DNA of 64,000 bases from Caenorhabditis remanei (GCF_010183535.1 NC_071332.1:9672001-9736000), one strand, 5' to 3'; shown: positions 22,298 to 34,596, counted from the first letter of the stretch. Program-made: numbers and translations. The notes: generated from the sequence alone by a model not told the origin.

Positions 22298-23151
22298 AAC
22301 TATGGTGAAAACTATCAAACCGTTTGAAAAACTAACCAGATTAACCCCATTGATATTTTTAATAGAATAAGAACGTTACTTCCTGAATTAACAAATGGTT
22401 CCTATTATAGATTGAATTTAATAGAAAAACAAGACTGGAAATTTGTCGAAAAGGACAGTTTCTGAATTTCAATTGGCCAGGGCTTACTATTGTACATATT
22501 TCATAAAATGTATTGATCTGGTTTGTAATTTATATCTTCACTTGTGTTTTAAGATCTCAGTATTTTGCAATCAGTTGTAGCTTTTCCATGTTTTTTTTCA
22601 TAAATTTTATTTTTTGCGTTCGGATGTAGCTTTTCTGACTTTTTTAATATTTTCCTAAGTATTTTGTAAATTTTAATATAAGGTTTCTGAAAAATAAATT
22701 CTAAATTCTGATATCCAAAGTTTGTGAATACTTTTACAACGAAGGTGAGTGATAAGCAAGTGAAAAATCTTTTGTAAAAACCACTGTCTTCTAGTATCTT
22801 ATTTCTGCTTCATGCCAGGGGAATTAGATCGATTATAGTAATCGTTTTGATAATTACTCACTTTCTTTCTACAACATGGTAATCTAAAAACCAATTCCCT
22901 TTTAATAATAAAGTGATATCCAGAAAATTGTTCGTTTTATGAGACTTTGATATTAAACGAGTCCGTTGAGCTCACACTCAAAAAGCAACTCCCAATTACT
23001 CATGTCCCATGTGTTTTCAAATAAAACTGGCTTTCGTCGTTATTTCACTTATCACCTGCATTTCCTGAACTTTCTATCTTTACCTACGTGACGTTTGCTA
23101 ATCTAGTTTAAAGTTGAAGTCTGAAACTTGTGACAGTCTATCCGATTCTTA
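22298..23151. other. Intergenic, AT-rich
   Basis: No open frame, repeat or RNA signal was recognised between the coiled-coil gene and the next receptor. A further 3' exon for the upstream gene is possible, but the best candidate splice creates an immediate stop. Confidence 0.5.
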
Positions 23152-24478
23152 ATGGTTTTTACAACGCATTCTCCCTTTTTGCCTGTAATCGAGGTGAGTT
23201 AATAAAGAAATGAATTAAATATTATTACAAAAAATTGAAGAACTTTGGTGAAATACCCGATAATGAGAAAGGAGTTTTGTATTATTTGATTATCTTATTG
23301 TTTGTGTTGTGTTCTATTATTTCAACTCTACTCACTGCTGCGTTTCTCATCATTTCATTACTTTTATGGGGTCATTTCAAACCAGTGAGTCTCCTGCATG
23401 AATCGATATGGATCAATGACACATTTCTTACAGATCAAATTCTTTTGGTTTTTAACACAATTGACATTATCTGTATTTCTGATATCAGCTCTTAATTTAC
23501 TTGTCAATGTGCCTGCAACACTTTCGCTGATTTCTCAAGAAGCTGCTCAGTCAGGTAATGATTATTTCAGGAAGTAGATTTATATGAAATCATCTCAAAT
23601 TCCAGTAACATTTATGCTCATATCTTACACAATTGATTTCTTTCACTACACTATTCTCTTTTCAAATCTGGTCATTTCTATTCAACGTGCATTCGTCTTT
23701 TTCTTACGATATCTAACTGATAAGGTCTTTGAACCGTAAGATTTGGGCAATAGTTCTGTGTTTAAAAATACATTTTTCAGACCCATAACTTACATTTGGC
23801 TACTTTTCGTTTGGCTATTCCCTTTTTTCATCGAATACTCATTTCTGTCTTCCAAATGTAAATACAGATATTCAACGAGTGAGAAAAGATTTCTGTTGAA
23901 CTGTGAGGTTGACTCAATCCAATCAATACAAATGTTCTCATCACCTACAACTGGAATTTCAATGGTAGTCAGAAGTTATGAAAAAGTATAAATTTTACTT
24001 TCTAATTTACAGATGGATACTATTATTCAGTTCGCATTGCCTATATTGATTTTAGTGATCTATATTGCAATTATTATAAAAATAGGATCAATGAAAAGGA
24101 CAACACTGAACAAAAATGAACTGGGAATATTGAAACAAGCGATTTTTGTGTTTTTGATATTCCAGGTCACACTATTGTCTAGGTTCTGTTCAATTAAAGT
24201 TTCAGGCTTCTTCTTGTGTTTTCTTGTTTTCTCAACTCTTCCAAATCAGTAATTCAACTGCTTTCGTGGTTAAACGATTTGTCAATACGGTATCAAAATC
24301 ATTAATTCCTAGTGTCTGAAAGGATTATTTACAGATGGAGATATTCGGTGGAGCAGCAACTCCGTGCTTCTTTTTCTTCACATCTAAAGAGATACGAAAA
24401 CTGGTTTCTTCGAGAGTTTCAGCAGCAAGTTCTCAAGGAAATTCGAATGTAATAGTTAGGAGACAAACATTGGATTAG
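23152..24478 (+). CDS. Seven-transmembrane serpentine chemoreceptor, possibly SRXA/SRX-like
   Basis: Exons 23152-23193, 23241-23384, 23434-23554, 23606-23735, 23781-23964, 24013-24165, 24206-24289 and 24335-24478 encode 333 aa with consistent phases. Seven hydrophobic segments are evident. Useful motifs are NLVISIQRAFVFF after TM3, GILKQAIFVFLIFQ in TM6 and the TM7-to-tail transition FFFFTSKEIRKLV, followed by a Ser-rich tail. This is a chemoreceptor-class GPCR by architecture. The subfamily is a guess from the IQR motif. The first intron uses a weak TTGAAG acceptor, so the N-terminal 14 residues are the least certain part. Confidence 0.7.
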
Positions 24479-24730
24479 AAAATATAAAGGATAATAAAAT
24501 TTCGAAATACATTTTTTTATGGTTCTTCTTTTTAGTAAATTGTTCTACAGACTTGTTGTTTTAGAATTTTCCATAGAAAGAAGTCAGTGTTCAAGGACAA
24601 TTGCCATGATGTCAGCTCCCAAGTTCTTGAATTTTCAATTTTCCTAATCTGCGTTATATCAATTTTGATACAGGTGAAACTTGATCAAAAAGCTGAACAA
24701 GTTCAAAACGCTCATTCTCGCTTACTAGAA

Positions 24731-26108
24731 ATGACACAATTCTCAGCTTCTCCTATCCTTCTTTTCATAAATTTAATCTCGAACTTATTTAATGTTGGAG
24801 CAGTGAAATGTTACGACAACGATAACCCTTATTCCAAATCTGAGTAAGCGTGTATTAAGATATTTTTTTCGGAAATTTGAATTTAGAACTTGCGAAGGAG
24901 ATTTTTGTGTAATTATCAGAGAACAGGACAGTCATACAGTTGAAATAACACAGGTTTGTTGAACAAAAGTATCAAAAAGTTCATCTAAAATTCCAGGCGT
25001 GTGTCACGGGAATAAAAATGCCATCTGTTAATTGTGAACTAGATTATGAAGATACACTTCATTGTTATTGCAAGTGCGTTGTTTGCAATAAACTTTTTAA
25101 ATTGATGCTAATTTTCAGCACGGATTTCTGTAATGCTCCTAATTTATTTCGTTCAAATCATACGGTTCTACCAATCATTGAATGCAAGGAAGTATACGAA
25201 AAGAACTACAAGGCGACGGCGTGTAACAAGTGTACCTGGAGAGTAGATCATGTTAGTGTGAAATTTAGAAAAGAACTCAGAGAGCAATAAGTTATTTCAG
25301 CTGAAATATGATCACAGTTTGGATCCAACACTTCTCACATCTGAAAAAGTGAATTGCGGTGGAAGTGGAGAATCTGGAAGCGTGAACCTTGATTTGAAAA
25401 TCCATATTTATGATAGAATCTGCCGGAACTTTTTTGCGGATGCATGTTACAATGTGACAATGAATCCAGAACAATATACATTGTATTGTAGATGTACAAC
25501 AGTAAAATTTCTTGTTGAATATATCCGAAGTCGAATGTTTATTTCAGGCAAACTGTAATAATCCAGAACTTTCTCTTCCATTCCCATTGTCTCCACCAAG
25601 AATATCATGTTATACTAGTGGTTTTGATGCAGATATCAATAATGCAAAGTATGAAACTTCTAAAGTAAACTATTGGGATAATTACAACAACATGACAAGT
25701 TTTGAAAATTATTATGACGAAGGAAGTGAGTTTATCTATTTGAAATCATCTCAGAATTCAGTCCATTTCAGTTCAATGCGGTGGTCATTTTTGTTTCATT
25801 GTTCCTGATAAAATAGGTGATCGAATGAAGTATTACAAGGGATGTATCACTGCAAATGAGCAAGGAGAACATAAAATTCAGGTACTTTATTTCAAGAATC
25901 GTTCATTATTCATCATGAATTTCAGTTGGGATATATGTATGTCAACAATGTTCCCTACTACATTTGCAACACGGATTTCTGCAATTTGGATATTGAAACT
26001 GTCTTGGCGGAAGCTAGAAATGGAACACTAGTTTATAACAGTTCATCTCATATACTTGATTTTATTATTTCCATTATTTTAACTGATATCTTCATTTTCA
26101 CTGATTAG
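24731..26108 (+). CDS. Secreted cysteine-rich protein with three Ly6/ET-like modules (paralog 1)
   Basis: Eight exons, 24731-24843, 24887-24953, 24997-25073, 25119-25251, 25301-25501, 25548-25725, 25772-25881 and 25926-26108, encode 353 aa. It has a signal peptide (MTQF..., about 25 residues), three cysteine-rich modules and a hydrophobic C-terminus (DFIISIILTDIFIF) suited to a GPI-anchor signal or membrane tail. Each module ends in the C-x-C/CN pattern typical of three-finger (Ly6/uPAR) or nematode ET modules: CYCNTDFCN, CRCTTANCN and ICNTDFCN. N-glycosylation sequons are frequent. The start was chosen because the paralog at 26280 begins with the same MTQF and signal peptide layout. It probably acts at the cell surface. 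No ligand is known to me. Confidence 0.8.
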
Positions 26109-26279
26109 ACAATAAATGGTTTTCCTGGAACGTTCAGTTGTATCATACTTTTAAAAGTAGTTTTTAGGTGTAGTGTTATGTGGGTGTTGTAAAAATTGAT
26201 TAAAAAGTTGAGTTGACAGGTGGAAAGCAATCAAAATTCTCGTCAGCAGGACGCAGTTCAGAATCTCTCTGTTTAATAT

Positions 26280-27644
26280 ATGACACAATTCATGAATCTC
26301 CTCTTTTTTCTATTAGTTGATTGTTTTTATAACTCTATATTCGTAAATTCTGTGAAGTGTTATCGCAAGAATTTATACATCCAGCCAGAGTGAGACCGTA
26401 ATCTTTTTATAAATTTTAGTTTCCAATTCAGAATTTGTGATGGGGATTTCTGTGTAATCTCAAGAGGAGGAGAGTATGCAATGCATTGGACCACCCAAGT
26501 AAGTTTACAGCTTTATTATTCAGACTGAGTCCAATTTCAGACCTGCGTGACGGGGGCAAAAATCCCATCACACACGTGTGCATTAGACTATGACGATGCG
26601 ATACATTGTTATTGCCAGTAAGCCATAAAAGTCGAAGAAAAATGAGAACTTGTTGTTTCAGGACGGATTACTGTAATGCTCCCAATATGTTTCGTATGAA
26701 TATAACTGTTCTACCAGTGATAGAATGCAAAGAAGTGCTACAAAAGGAATATAGGGCAGCAGCATGCAACAAATGCTCGTGGAAGGTGGAATACGTAAGT
26801 GAAATCCGTCTTATAGAAGGAGAAGATGTTCTAATTTTGTTCAGATAGCTTACGATAGAACTGCAACAACTATAACTCCATGGGAAGATGTTCTATGTGG
26901 AAACAGTGGCGAATCAGCACCTTTCAATCTTGATTTAACAGTACAAATTTACGATAGAATTGGGAAAAACTTTTTTGTGGATGCATGTTATAATGTGTCT
27001 ATGAACCCGCAACAATACGTGCAATATTGCAGATGTACAACAGTAAATTGTAGTTTTTTTAACGTTCAACCGCGAAAGAGTTTCAGGCAAACTGCAATAA
27101 TCCAGAACTTCCTCTTCCCTTCCCATTGTCTTCACCAAGAATTTCTTGTTATACGAGTGGACATGATGCAAATATCAATAGTGCAAAGTATGAAACACTG
27201 GAAAGGAGTGCGATGGAAGTCTACGATCAGTTGACTAGTAATGAAAGTTATTATGACGAAGGAAGTGAGTTATCTCACTTATAAATCATCTGAAAACCTT
27301 GACTGTCAGAACAATGTGAGGGCCATTTCTGTTTCATTGTTCCTAGCAAAATGGATATCCAAATGAAGTATTATAAGGGATGTATCACTGCAAACGAACA
27401 AGGAGAAAATAAAATTCAGGTATATTTAAATTTGATTATCATAATCTCCCCTTTTTTGGTTTTTCAGCTGGGTTATATGTTCATAAATGACGTTGCTTAC
27501 TACATTTGTAACACCGACTTCTGCAATTTGGATATAGAAAAGGCATTGGAGGAAGCTAGAAATGGAACAATTGTATATAATGAATCCAATTACTCGAATT
27601 TATCATTTCTTCATTTTTCACTTTTATTCTATTCCATTTTTTGA
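26280..27644 (+). CDS. Secreted cysteine-rich protein with three Ly6/ET-like modules (paralog 2)
   Basis: Eight exons, 26280-26389, 26432-26498, 26541-26617, 26662-26794, 26845-27042, 27087-27264, 27310-27419 and 27468-27644, encode 349 aa. It is a tandem paralog of the gene at 24731-26108. Exon number and intron phases are identical, Cys spacing matches, and the MTQF start, the three CN-ending modules (CYCQTDYCN, CRCTTANCN, ICNTDFCN) and the hydrophobic C-terminus (FLHFSLLFYSIF) are all shared. The genes are only 171 bp apart, head to tail, which could allow shared regulation. The two have diverged clearly in exons 1, 2, 5 and 6. Cell-surface or secreted role inferred. Confidence 0.8.
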
Positions 27645-27824
27645 TTAAAGAAAGTTTCTAGTTTTCTCTCGATCTATTTTTCAGATTGAACCATTTCATA
27701 ATGAACAACACTCTCCCCTTCTGCATGCATTTTCTCGTGATCTGCAAACACCGTTCAGCTACATCAGAATTGACGCCACAGAAAATGAGTTCTTTCTCTC
27801 GAGAGTAGCTCCTATTTTATCGTT

Positions 27825-28945
27825 ATGACCAACCAGAATAATCATACATTTATATTTCAATTGCCAGTTTTACACGATGATAATGGTCGAGGTTATGTTT
27901 CAATGGCCCAAGAAGCTGAAAATGTGTATTGGTGAGAGAATATTTTATGTAAAATAGAGTTAGATGGAATTGGTGGTTTTTCAGGAGATGCGGGTTATTA
28001 GGAGTGGAAAAAGGACATCTTGGAGTTCACCTGATGTGCAATTCAGAAGATCGTTCCAACTTCTGGAGAATTGATTTTGAATATGAAGCCTGTATTGTTC
28101 TTAATGGCAAAGAACATCATGAGAAAACTGGAACACATCATCATATCGCTCGGAAGTATTTGGCTCTACGATTTCCTTTGGATTTCTGCAGAAAAGCAGC
28201 AACTAAAGAAAAAGGAATGTATATCAAATTTTCGATTAATGTAGTTAATAAAGTTGGTATCCGACCAAAAAGAATCCACGACTTCACGGTTCCAGAAGAG
28301 AATCTCACAAACTTCATTTTGGTGGTTGAAGGAAAGAAAATTTATTGTAGCAAACAGGTTAATTATAATAGAGCATCGATTTACATCTAAACAGTTTATT
28401 TTCAGATTTTGGCGATGAATTCTGAAGTTTTGATGCAGTTCTTGTACCCAAACGGCAATAAAGAAGTACGAGAAGTCGAACTGCCTGAGAACTTTGAATA
28501 CAAAAAACTGCTCACTCTCATCAAAATATTCTATAACGACAGTGATGCACTCAATCGTAAGAAATTGACATGTTTCAACATGATAATCCATCAATTTCAG
28601 CGTCAAATATCTCTGAAGCTTTGGAGGTGGCTACGAATATGAAATCAGAGAGTGCAAGACAAAGGTGCGAGAGATGGATCAGCAGGACCCAGTTGATGGC
28701 AGCAAAGAAGAAAATGCATCTTGCGGAGAAGTTTTCATTGGTGGATTTACAAGTAAGATCAGTAGTCTGGAAGCTTGGGGTTCATATTCTTGCAGAACGA
28801 ATGTATAGCCATGCTGAAAACTTCTCAACAAGTACAACGTCTATTCCAGAATCCTCATGACTTCACAGACGAAGAAATTGTTGAATTAATGGACAGAGTG
28901 ACTTTATCAATTGTTGGACATTCCTATGAAGGTCTCGGAAAATGA
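27825..28945 (+). CDS. MATH-BTB protein (bath family), 310 aa
   Basis: Exons 27825-27931, 27985-28357, 28406-28556, 28601-28752 and 28796-28945 encode 310 aa. The N-terminal half (about residues 5-125) has a MATH (meprin/TRAF-like) pattern with VYWRCGLLGVEKGHLGVHLMCN at the usual start. The second half (about 140-290) is a divergent BTB/POZ fold with the VEGKKIYCSKQ entry and a SNISEALEVATNM helix. MATH-BTB proteins act as substrate adaptors for CUL-3 ubiquitin ligases, with MATH binding the substrate and BTB the cullin. The family is expanded and fast-evolving in Caenorhabditis. A second, divergent MATH-BTB gene follows 351 bp downstream. Confidence 0.85.
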
Positions 28946-29117
28946 ACTCTCTCTGATTTCAATGCCGTTTCGTTTACCTGATAACTTATTTTGCCTTTTT
29001 CTTGTTCAATCCCTGACGAATTCCATTCTTTTTGATTCCCTGTATCAGTGAAAAAATCATAATCACTTTCATTTCGAAGTTCCAAACTTTCTCCTATCGA
29101 CAATTGTTTATGTATAG

Positions 29118-29129
29118 CCCCCCCCCCCC
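29118..29129 (+). repeat. C12 homopolymer tract
   Basis: Twelve consecutive C (G on the minus strand) between the two MATH-BTB genes. A second C12 tract lies at 31424-31435. Confidence 0.95.
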
Positions 29130-29296
29130 ATGCCATTCCACTTTTGCATAAAGAATTGTTCTGCTCAACATTTCAAAGTCCGCAATGATCTACCGAGTGT
29201 ACACACAGAAAATACATACAAACTGACGACAATTCAGAAGGGAAAAGTGGTTGAACGGCGTTTCTGATTACAGTCTTATCTTGTTTCCATCCCATA

Positions 29297-30724
29297 ATGT
29301 CGATGCTTCAACCATTAAAAGATTTGTCAGCTAACATTGTCACCCTGGTATTTAATATTTACAACTTTGAACATCTAGATGGATCTTATACTTCTGATAT
29401 GAAAGAACACAATGGTATTCATTGGTATTAGGAAATCTCTTCTCATTAAAATTCTGAATTATTGATTTTGAGGTGTGTACGTGTCCAATCCAACAAAACT
29501 GCTAAGACACAGAAGCGTAGAGTCAGTATTTTTTTGGTTTGCAATCCGAACAATGCTGGTACCGAGTGGTCGGTGACGACTTCATTTGGATTCCGATTGA
29601 TGAACTCGTGGGGACATTCGAGGAACAAGATATCTTCGTTGTTTGTCCATACTTTCTCAGCAAACGAGAATTCGAAAGGAACCAATGGATTCTGTGCTTG
29701 GGATGATTTGACTGCTCCGAACTCTGGATTCTTGATCGATGGAATATTCACAATTGAGTTTGATCTGAATGTCTCGTCGTTTACTGGTATCCAAAAGGAA
29801 AAGATTTCCAAAGAGATTTACGATGAATTCATTGCTGATGGAAAGTTGATTGTTGAAGAAAAAACCATCAACGTCTGTCTTGCCGTTAGTTATTAAATAA
29901 TTTTCTGAACTTTAACATCTGAATATGTTTCAGCTTCTGGCCGACAATTCTACTGTTCTCTATGATAAGTTCTACAAGGCAAATCCAGGTCAAACCACAT
30001 TCGAAATATTTGAATTCACTCATGACGCAGTCCTTGGAATGGTTTCGATTCTCCAGATGGATGCTTTTGATATCACGCGTAGGTTTTCTTTAAAAAGTAT
30101 TTTCTAGACAGTAATATTCATTTAAATTCAGTATACAACTATCGAGAGTTGCTTGAATTGGGTCAATGGTACAAGATTACACCGGTGATGGATAAGTGTG
30201 AAGACTTCCTGCTGAAAACAAAACGAGTTTCGATAGATACAAAACTGAAACTTTCCGAAACTTTCCAACTTCATTACTTACAGGTAAGAGTTATTAGAGT
30301 CTTAAAAAACAGAAGAGTCTGCCTTCATTTACATAAAAAATGTAGCAGACTTTGACAATATTGACTGGAATATTGGCCTATCAATGGGTAATGTTTGAAG
30401 TGAAAAATGTTTTGAAGTAATGCAAACTTCAACTATCCAATAACATTCAAACCTCATTAGAATCAAACCCGTGGAAGCGCCGTTAATCAATCTGCCAATG
30501 TTTGATAAGCAAAAAAGTATTGTACTTTCACTTTCCAAGCAAATATTTTTCAGTTCCGAGCCATGGAGCGGATCACGTGTGTCGAGCACTTGGAGAGAAT
30601 TCTCGATGAAAATTTTGATATTGAAGAGAAAACATATGAAGCTCTACTGGAAAAAATGAAACTGCTCAAGACACAGGATGATGGGGAGATCTGCTCTTGC
30701 AAGAGGAATCACCACAATCGGTGA
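29297..30724 (+). CDS. MATH-BTB protein (bath family), 335 aa
   Basis: Exons 29297-29424, 29473-29884, 29934-30078, 30132-30283 and 30554-30724 encode 335 aa. The first exon supplies the beta strands of a MATH domain ending in EHNGIHW. The second continues with VRVQSNKT and the rest of MATH (to about residue 145). BTB follows (about 150-300), with LLADNSTVLYDKFY and the LELGQWYKITPVMDKCEDFL helix pair. It ends in a CSCKRNHHNR tail. It probably works as a CUL-3 adaptor. The first exon is easy to miss because its frame ends just after the splice; it was included because it completes the domain. The last intron (270 bp) is longer than usual here. Confidence 0.8.
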
Positions 30725-31610
30725 TTGTGATATCAGTGCAAATCAGAATAACACATGTCGACATATTGCTTTAACGCTTCATGATACTCTTTTTTATTAT
30801 CACCACTTTCATCGAGTTTTCCTTCAGTAATTTCAGTTCTCTCGGTTAAGCATAACGGTGCAGTAGTTTCGTGTATAATAATAAAATCCGCTTCTCTGTG
30901 AAATATAACTAAATTTAATCTATTTTTCATGTACTCTAACTTATTGCCAACATGTTTTTTTTTAAATTTTTGTTCTTTGGTGAATCACTCACTCGGCCAA
31001 CAGTATGATGTCATTTCCTGTTCGCTCCACACTTTACGAGGACATAAAGCTGTGCTCTCTTTTGTTCCTAAATTATGTTTTGTAGCCTAATAATTTTCGT
31101 GTTGTGTTATGAATTACAATAAGAATATTGCAATGTATAGCTATTAGTCTGCATTCAGCTTTATCTCAAACGGAGTATCGTGTTGTCTTCTTCTCGTTTA
31201 CAAAACCTTCTCTTCTTCAGATTAACACTCTTTTTTGATTCTTTTTGATTCGTCAAAAAGCAAACTGAAATGTTTTCTGATATGCTCCATTTCGGTTCAA
31301 ACCGTGCTGATGGCGCTGATGCTGGCTGATTCATTGATTTTTCAGTGAAACTTCCAAATATTTGTTCAGCGATAAAGGCAGTGAGATGTCTATAATACTG
31401 CGTCTCTCACTCCACCATACTCTCCCCCCCCCCCCTCTCTTTTCCTCTCGTTTTCCATCTGACTCGTCGCGTGATCGAACTCTATTTCGCAACAAACCCC
31501 TTCCAACTGCCTCGAGGTCTCTATCAATTCTCTTTAGTGAAAAGTTACAGTTTCCGTGTGCCAACGCTATTTCCTAAACTTTTCACTTTTGTACATTACA
31601 CTGTTACGAA
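30725..31610. other. Intergenic, upstream of the FERM-domain gene
   Basis: AT-rich, then pyrimidine-rich with the C12 tract. Open frames around 31331-31656 are low-complexity Ser/Arg/Pro or Leu/Phe runs on both strands and were not called. Confidence 0.5.
31424..31435 (+). repeat. C12 homopolymer tract
   Basis: Twelve consecutive C within a pyrimidine-rich run upstream of the FERM-domain gene. G-tracts on the complementary strand can form quadruplexes. Confidence 0.95.
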
Positions 31611-34596
31611 ATGGCAGCAACTCAAACCGTCGGTATGTTTCGTTAGTGTTCTCTGATGTAGTGTAATAATTTTTGATTCAGGTTTTTCGGATATCGAACC
31701 AGCTGAAGGACGGAAATTTTTAAGTAAACACAGAAATGTACAATTGCCATTGGAAAAATTTGTAAGTTTGTATCTTTCCGAAAAGTATTTCAATTTCGTC
31801 TTTATCAGGAAGATCGGGATCATAACGGAGCGGAATTTGTTCCGTTCACACCGATTAATCAAGCTTTGAGAGCTACTCACAATCAAAGTACAGACACTTT
31901 GGGCCCACAAAAAGTTGTAAAATTCCGTATTTATATGTCAAGAGTAGAGAGTCCAGCTATTTCAGGTGAGTATCGTTAATTGTTCGTTCATTGAAAACAA
32001 TCATTTGTTTTTCTCAGAAAATGGAATTGACCTTAACATTGAGTCGGGAAAAACTGCAGACTCAAAGACTCTGCTCTTCTATCTTGCAAAAGAATATGAC
32101 ATTGATTATCAGGCATTCTCTGAAATGTTTGCTATCTGGATGATTTCTCCATTACTGGAAGTTCAGTTAAAATCTTATCATCGCCCTTACGAATGCCGTC
32201 AAGGTTGGGAAACACTTTTGAATCGGTTTGTCGATGTTCCGAATGGTCGTTCATTGACTTCTGATGAACCGATTCTGATGCTTCGAAGAAATGCGAGTCT
32301 GACCAGCGACAGGGAGTTCGAAGTAAGTTATAATAATTATTATTGTTCGATTGTCCAAGTATTTTACTACTCATGTAAGAATCGACAAAACGCGATGAAG
32401 TTAGATTCGAAATTTTCGACGTCCTTGACTCTTGAGTAACAAAAAATTACCTTGTGGACACCCACTATGTGACCGCTACATTTTTGCGTACGAGGTAGTT
32501 TAATCCAATATAAGTTTATTCAGTTACTTCCTCAAGAAACTAGTTTTTTTTAACGAGTCATTCAATATATTTATCAACCCTGTTTATTTGTTTTGAAATC
32601 CATACTTGTCAAATCACGGGCCGGCCCGGGCCCGCTGAAAATTTCAGGGCCCGGGCCGGCCCGCAGGGCCCGCAGCAAAAAATTATTTTTGAAAAATAGA
32701 ATTGAAAGTCTTGGAAATTAAATTTTTTCTTCGGTTTATACTAAATCGAGGTCGGGGGATTCGATAAGACTACTTTCAGAAGCCTCCAGCAAGTACTTGA
32801 TCCTGATTCTGATCATCGGCTGATTATCACAGAGACTTTGAGAGGCTTAAAGTTTATAGTGACAAAATAACGGCAAATACTCATTTACTACCTACTCATT
32901 TACTACCAATTGCTCAAATGAGTAAAAAGTAGTAAATGAGTAATAGTAGTAAATGAGCAAACGGTAGTAAATGAGTAAATGGTAGCAAAAGAGTAATGGT
33001 AGTAAATGAGTAAGGTAGTAAATGAGCAATTGGTAGTAAATGAGCAGGTAGTAAATGAGTATTTGCCCAAAATAACTTATTCTGACAATTTCCGTTTTCA
33101 CTTGTTTTCCTTTTTTAATTTCTAATCGATAATATGTTTGCCATGAAGTAGTAAACGAAAAAACAATGGGAAAACGACGAACAAATTTTTTTTCAACATT
33201 TTGACGGGCCGAACGGGCCGGGCCGGAAGATTTTTTTTAGCGGGCCCGGCCCGGCCCGTGACAAGTATGTTGAAATCCAATTCAATTCTGTCCCAAAAAA
33301 CAAAATCGTATTTATATTGACGTAGAGCACTCACTTGACGTATTTGTTTCAATGCGAATGTCCCAAACTAAAACAAATTTCCTCCAATTAAAAAAATCAA
33401 GAATTATTCAGTATCCATCTCAATATTTCAGCTCCTCAATCATTATCCCCAATGTGCACATTTTTTGATTATCGATGCTCGCGAAATGCTTCTTCTCGGA
33501 CGTCTTCATTTTCTTTCTCTTGATGATACGATTCGTGTCGCAGCGCTTCTTTTCTGTCTGCAGCACGGAAACTTCAAAGAGCAGACGCATGATGTTGCTT
33601 TCATTAGAAATAATATTGAAGAAATTCTGCCGGAACGCACATGTGAATCTATTGCCGCAAAGACTATATTTGGAAAGGCAATCAGCAAAAAAACGTAAGT
33701 AATGATCTGATAATCGTAAAATTAGAATAAACACTTTCGAGAAGAAAGTCTCATCGATGATTCACTAATGTCGGACACTATCTAAAAGTTTTATTGCAAA
33801 CATTTTTAGAGCTCAAGAAGAGCGTCTTCTGAATTGCTGGAAGGAGTGTTCAAAGTATCGTAATGATACAGAAAAGGAACATGAGTTGTTATTGACATTG
33901 ACGCAAACGTCTAGTTGTTACGGCGCCGCTTGGTTCAGCGGACGAATTGAAAAGAAGACATCGAGAGCCAGCTTACGCAATTTTGGACAGAGTTTTGCCG
34001 AGATTGAGGTGCGTTTTATTTTTAAAAAGTTTTCTACTGATTGTTGAAATATTTTAGGTAAATATTGGAATCAATGATCGTTGGCTGACAATTATGGATT
34101 CCAATTTCACTGAGACGCTACTCGTCCAATCATTGGAGGAGATGACATGGCAGTTAGAAGGAACTAAAGAGAATCAGACACCCTTTCTAATTCTGAACCT
34201 CAGTTGTGATGAAGAAATCAAAGAAGGAAGCTCTACTACAATCAATATAAGCAACCATGCGACCACATTGTTCCTGATGGTCACTGGAAGTCAGACACTT
34301 TTAATTGATGCTCTTATGAATACAATGACTGGAAGAAGATTAGAAAGAGCTATTTCTGATGTAAGTTGTGAATGTTTCTTCGAGTGTTTAACAAAAGTCA
34401 TACTTTCCAGAGTAGCTCCTCGGATTCCAGCACAAGCTCTGCCGGTCATGCGTCGCTCATTCAATCTAGATTAAGCTTGAAAAATTGCTCAGCCAGTAGC
34501 AACCGAAAACTATGTTTAGCCAAATTCAAAGATGGAAAATGTACAGAAGCGGCGGGAAGCTTTAAAGCTATCTACTGCCAAGGCCAAACTCTTTAA
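31611..34596 (+). CDS. FERM-domain protein, FRMD8-like, 504 aa
   Basis: Eight exons, 31611-31632, 31682-31761, 31809-31965, 32018-32322, 33432-33694, 33810-34008, 34058-34360 and 34411-34596, encode 504 aa. After a short N-terminus, residues about 65-430 read as a FERM module. There is a ubiquitin-like lobe (DLNIESGKTADSKTLLFYLAKEY), a helical acyl-CoA-binding-like lobe (HFLSLDDTIRVAALLFCLQHG, then YGAAWFSGR) and a PH-like lobe (NIGINDRWLTIMD). A Ser-rich C-terminus follows. The layout and length resemble FRMD8/KRIT1-type FERM proteins, which bind membrane proteins; human FRMD8 binds iRhom. Orthology is inferred, not proven. Intron 4 (1,108 bp) is swollen by two nested transposable elements. 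Confidence 0.7.
32601..33269. mobile_element. GGGCC-rich hAT-type MITE, copy A, in intron 4 of the FERM gene
   Basis: The ends are CATACTTGTCA... and ...TGACAAGTATG, an exact inverted pair, flanked by the perfect 8-bp duplication TTGAAATC (32593-32600 and 33270-33277). Just inside each end lie multiple GGGCC/GGCCC units. Eight-bp duplications and CA...TG ends are typical of hAT superfamily transposons. There is no transposase ORF, so it is non-autonomous. It is interrupted internally by a second element (32872-33067). Confidence 0.85.
32872..33067. mobile_element. Nested palindromic element with perfect 9-bp target duplication
   Basis: Begins GGCAAATACTCATTTAC and ends with the exact complement, GTAAATGAGTATTTGCC. 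It is flanked on both sides by CAAAATAAC (32863-32871 and 33068-33076). A 9-bp duplication and long terminal inverted repeats suggest a Mutator-like MITE. The interior is a degenerate tandem array of about 18-24-bp units containing AGTAAATGAG, related to its own terminal repeat. It sits inside the hAT-like copy A, so it inserted later. Confidence 0.85.

Noticed and set aside
32881..33066. Possible CRISPR-like or plain minisatellite array
   Set aside because: The short repeats lack regular spacers, the host is a eukaryote, and the block is bounded by exact terminal inverted repeats and a 9-bp duplication, so a nested MITE explains it better.
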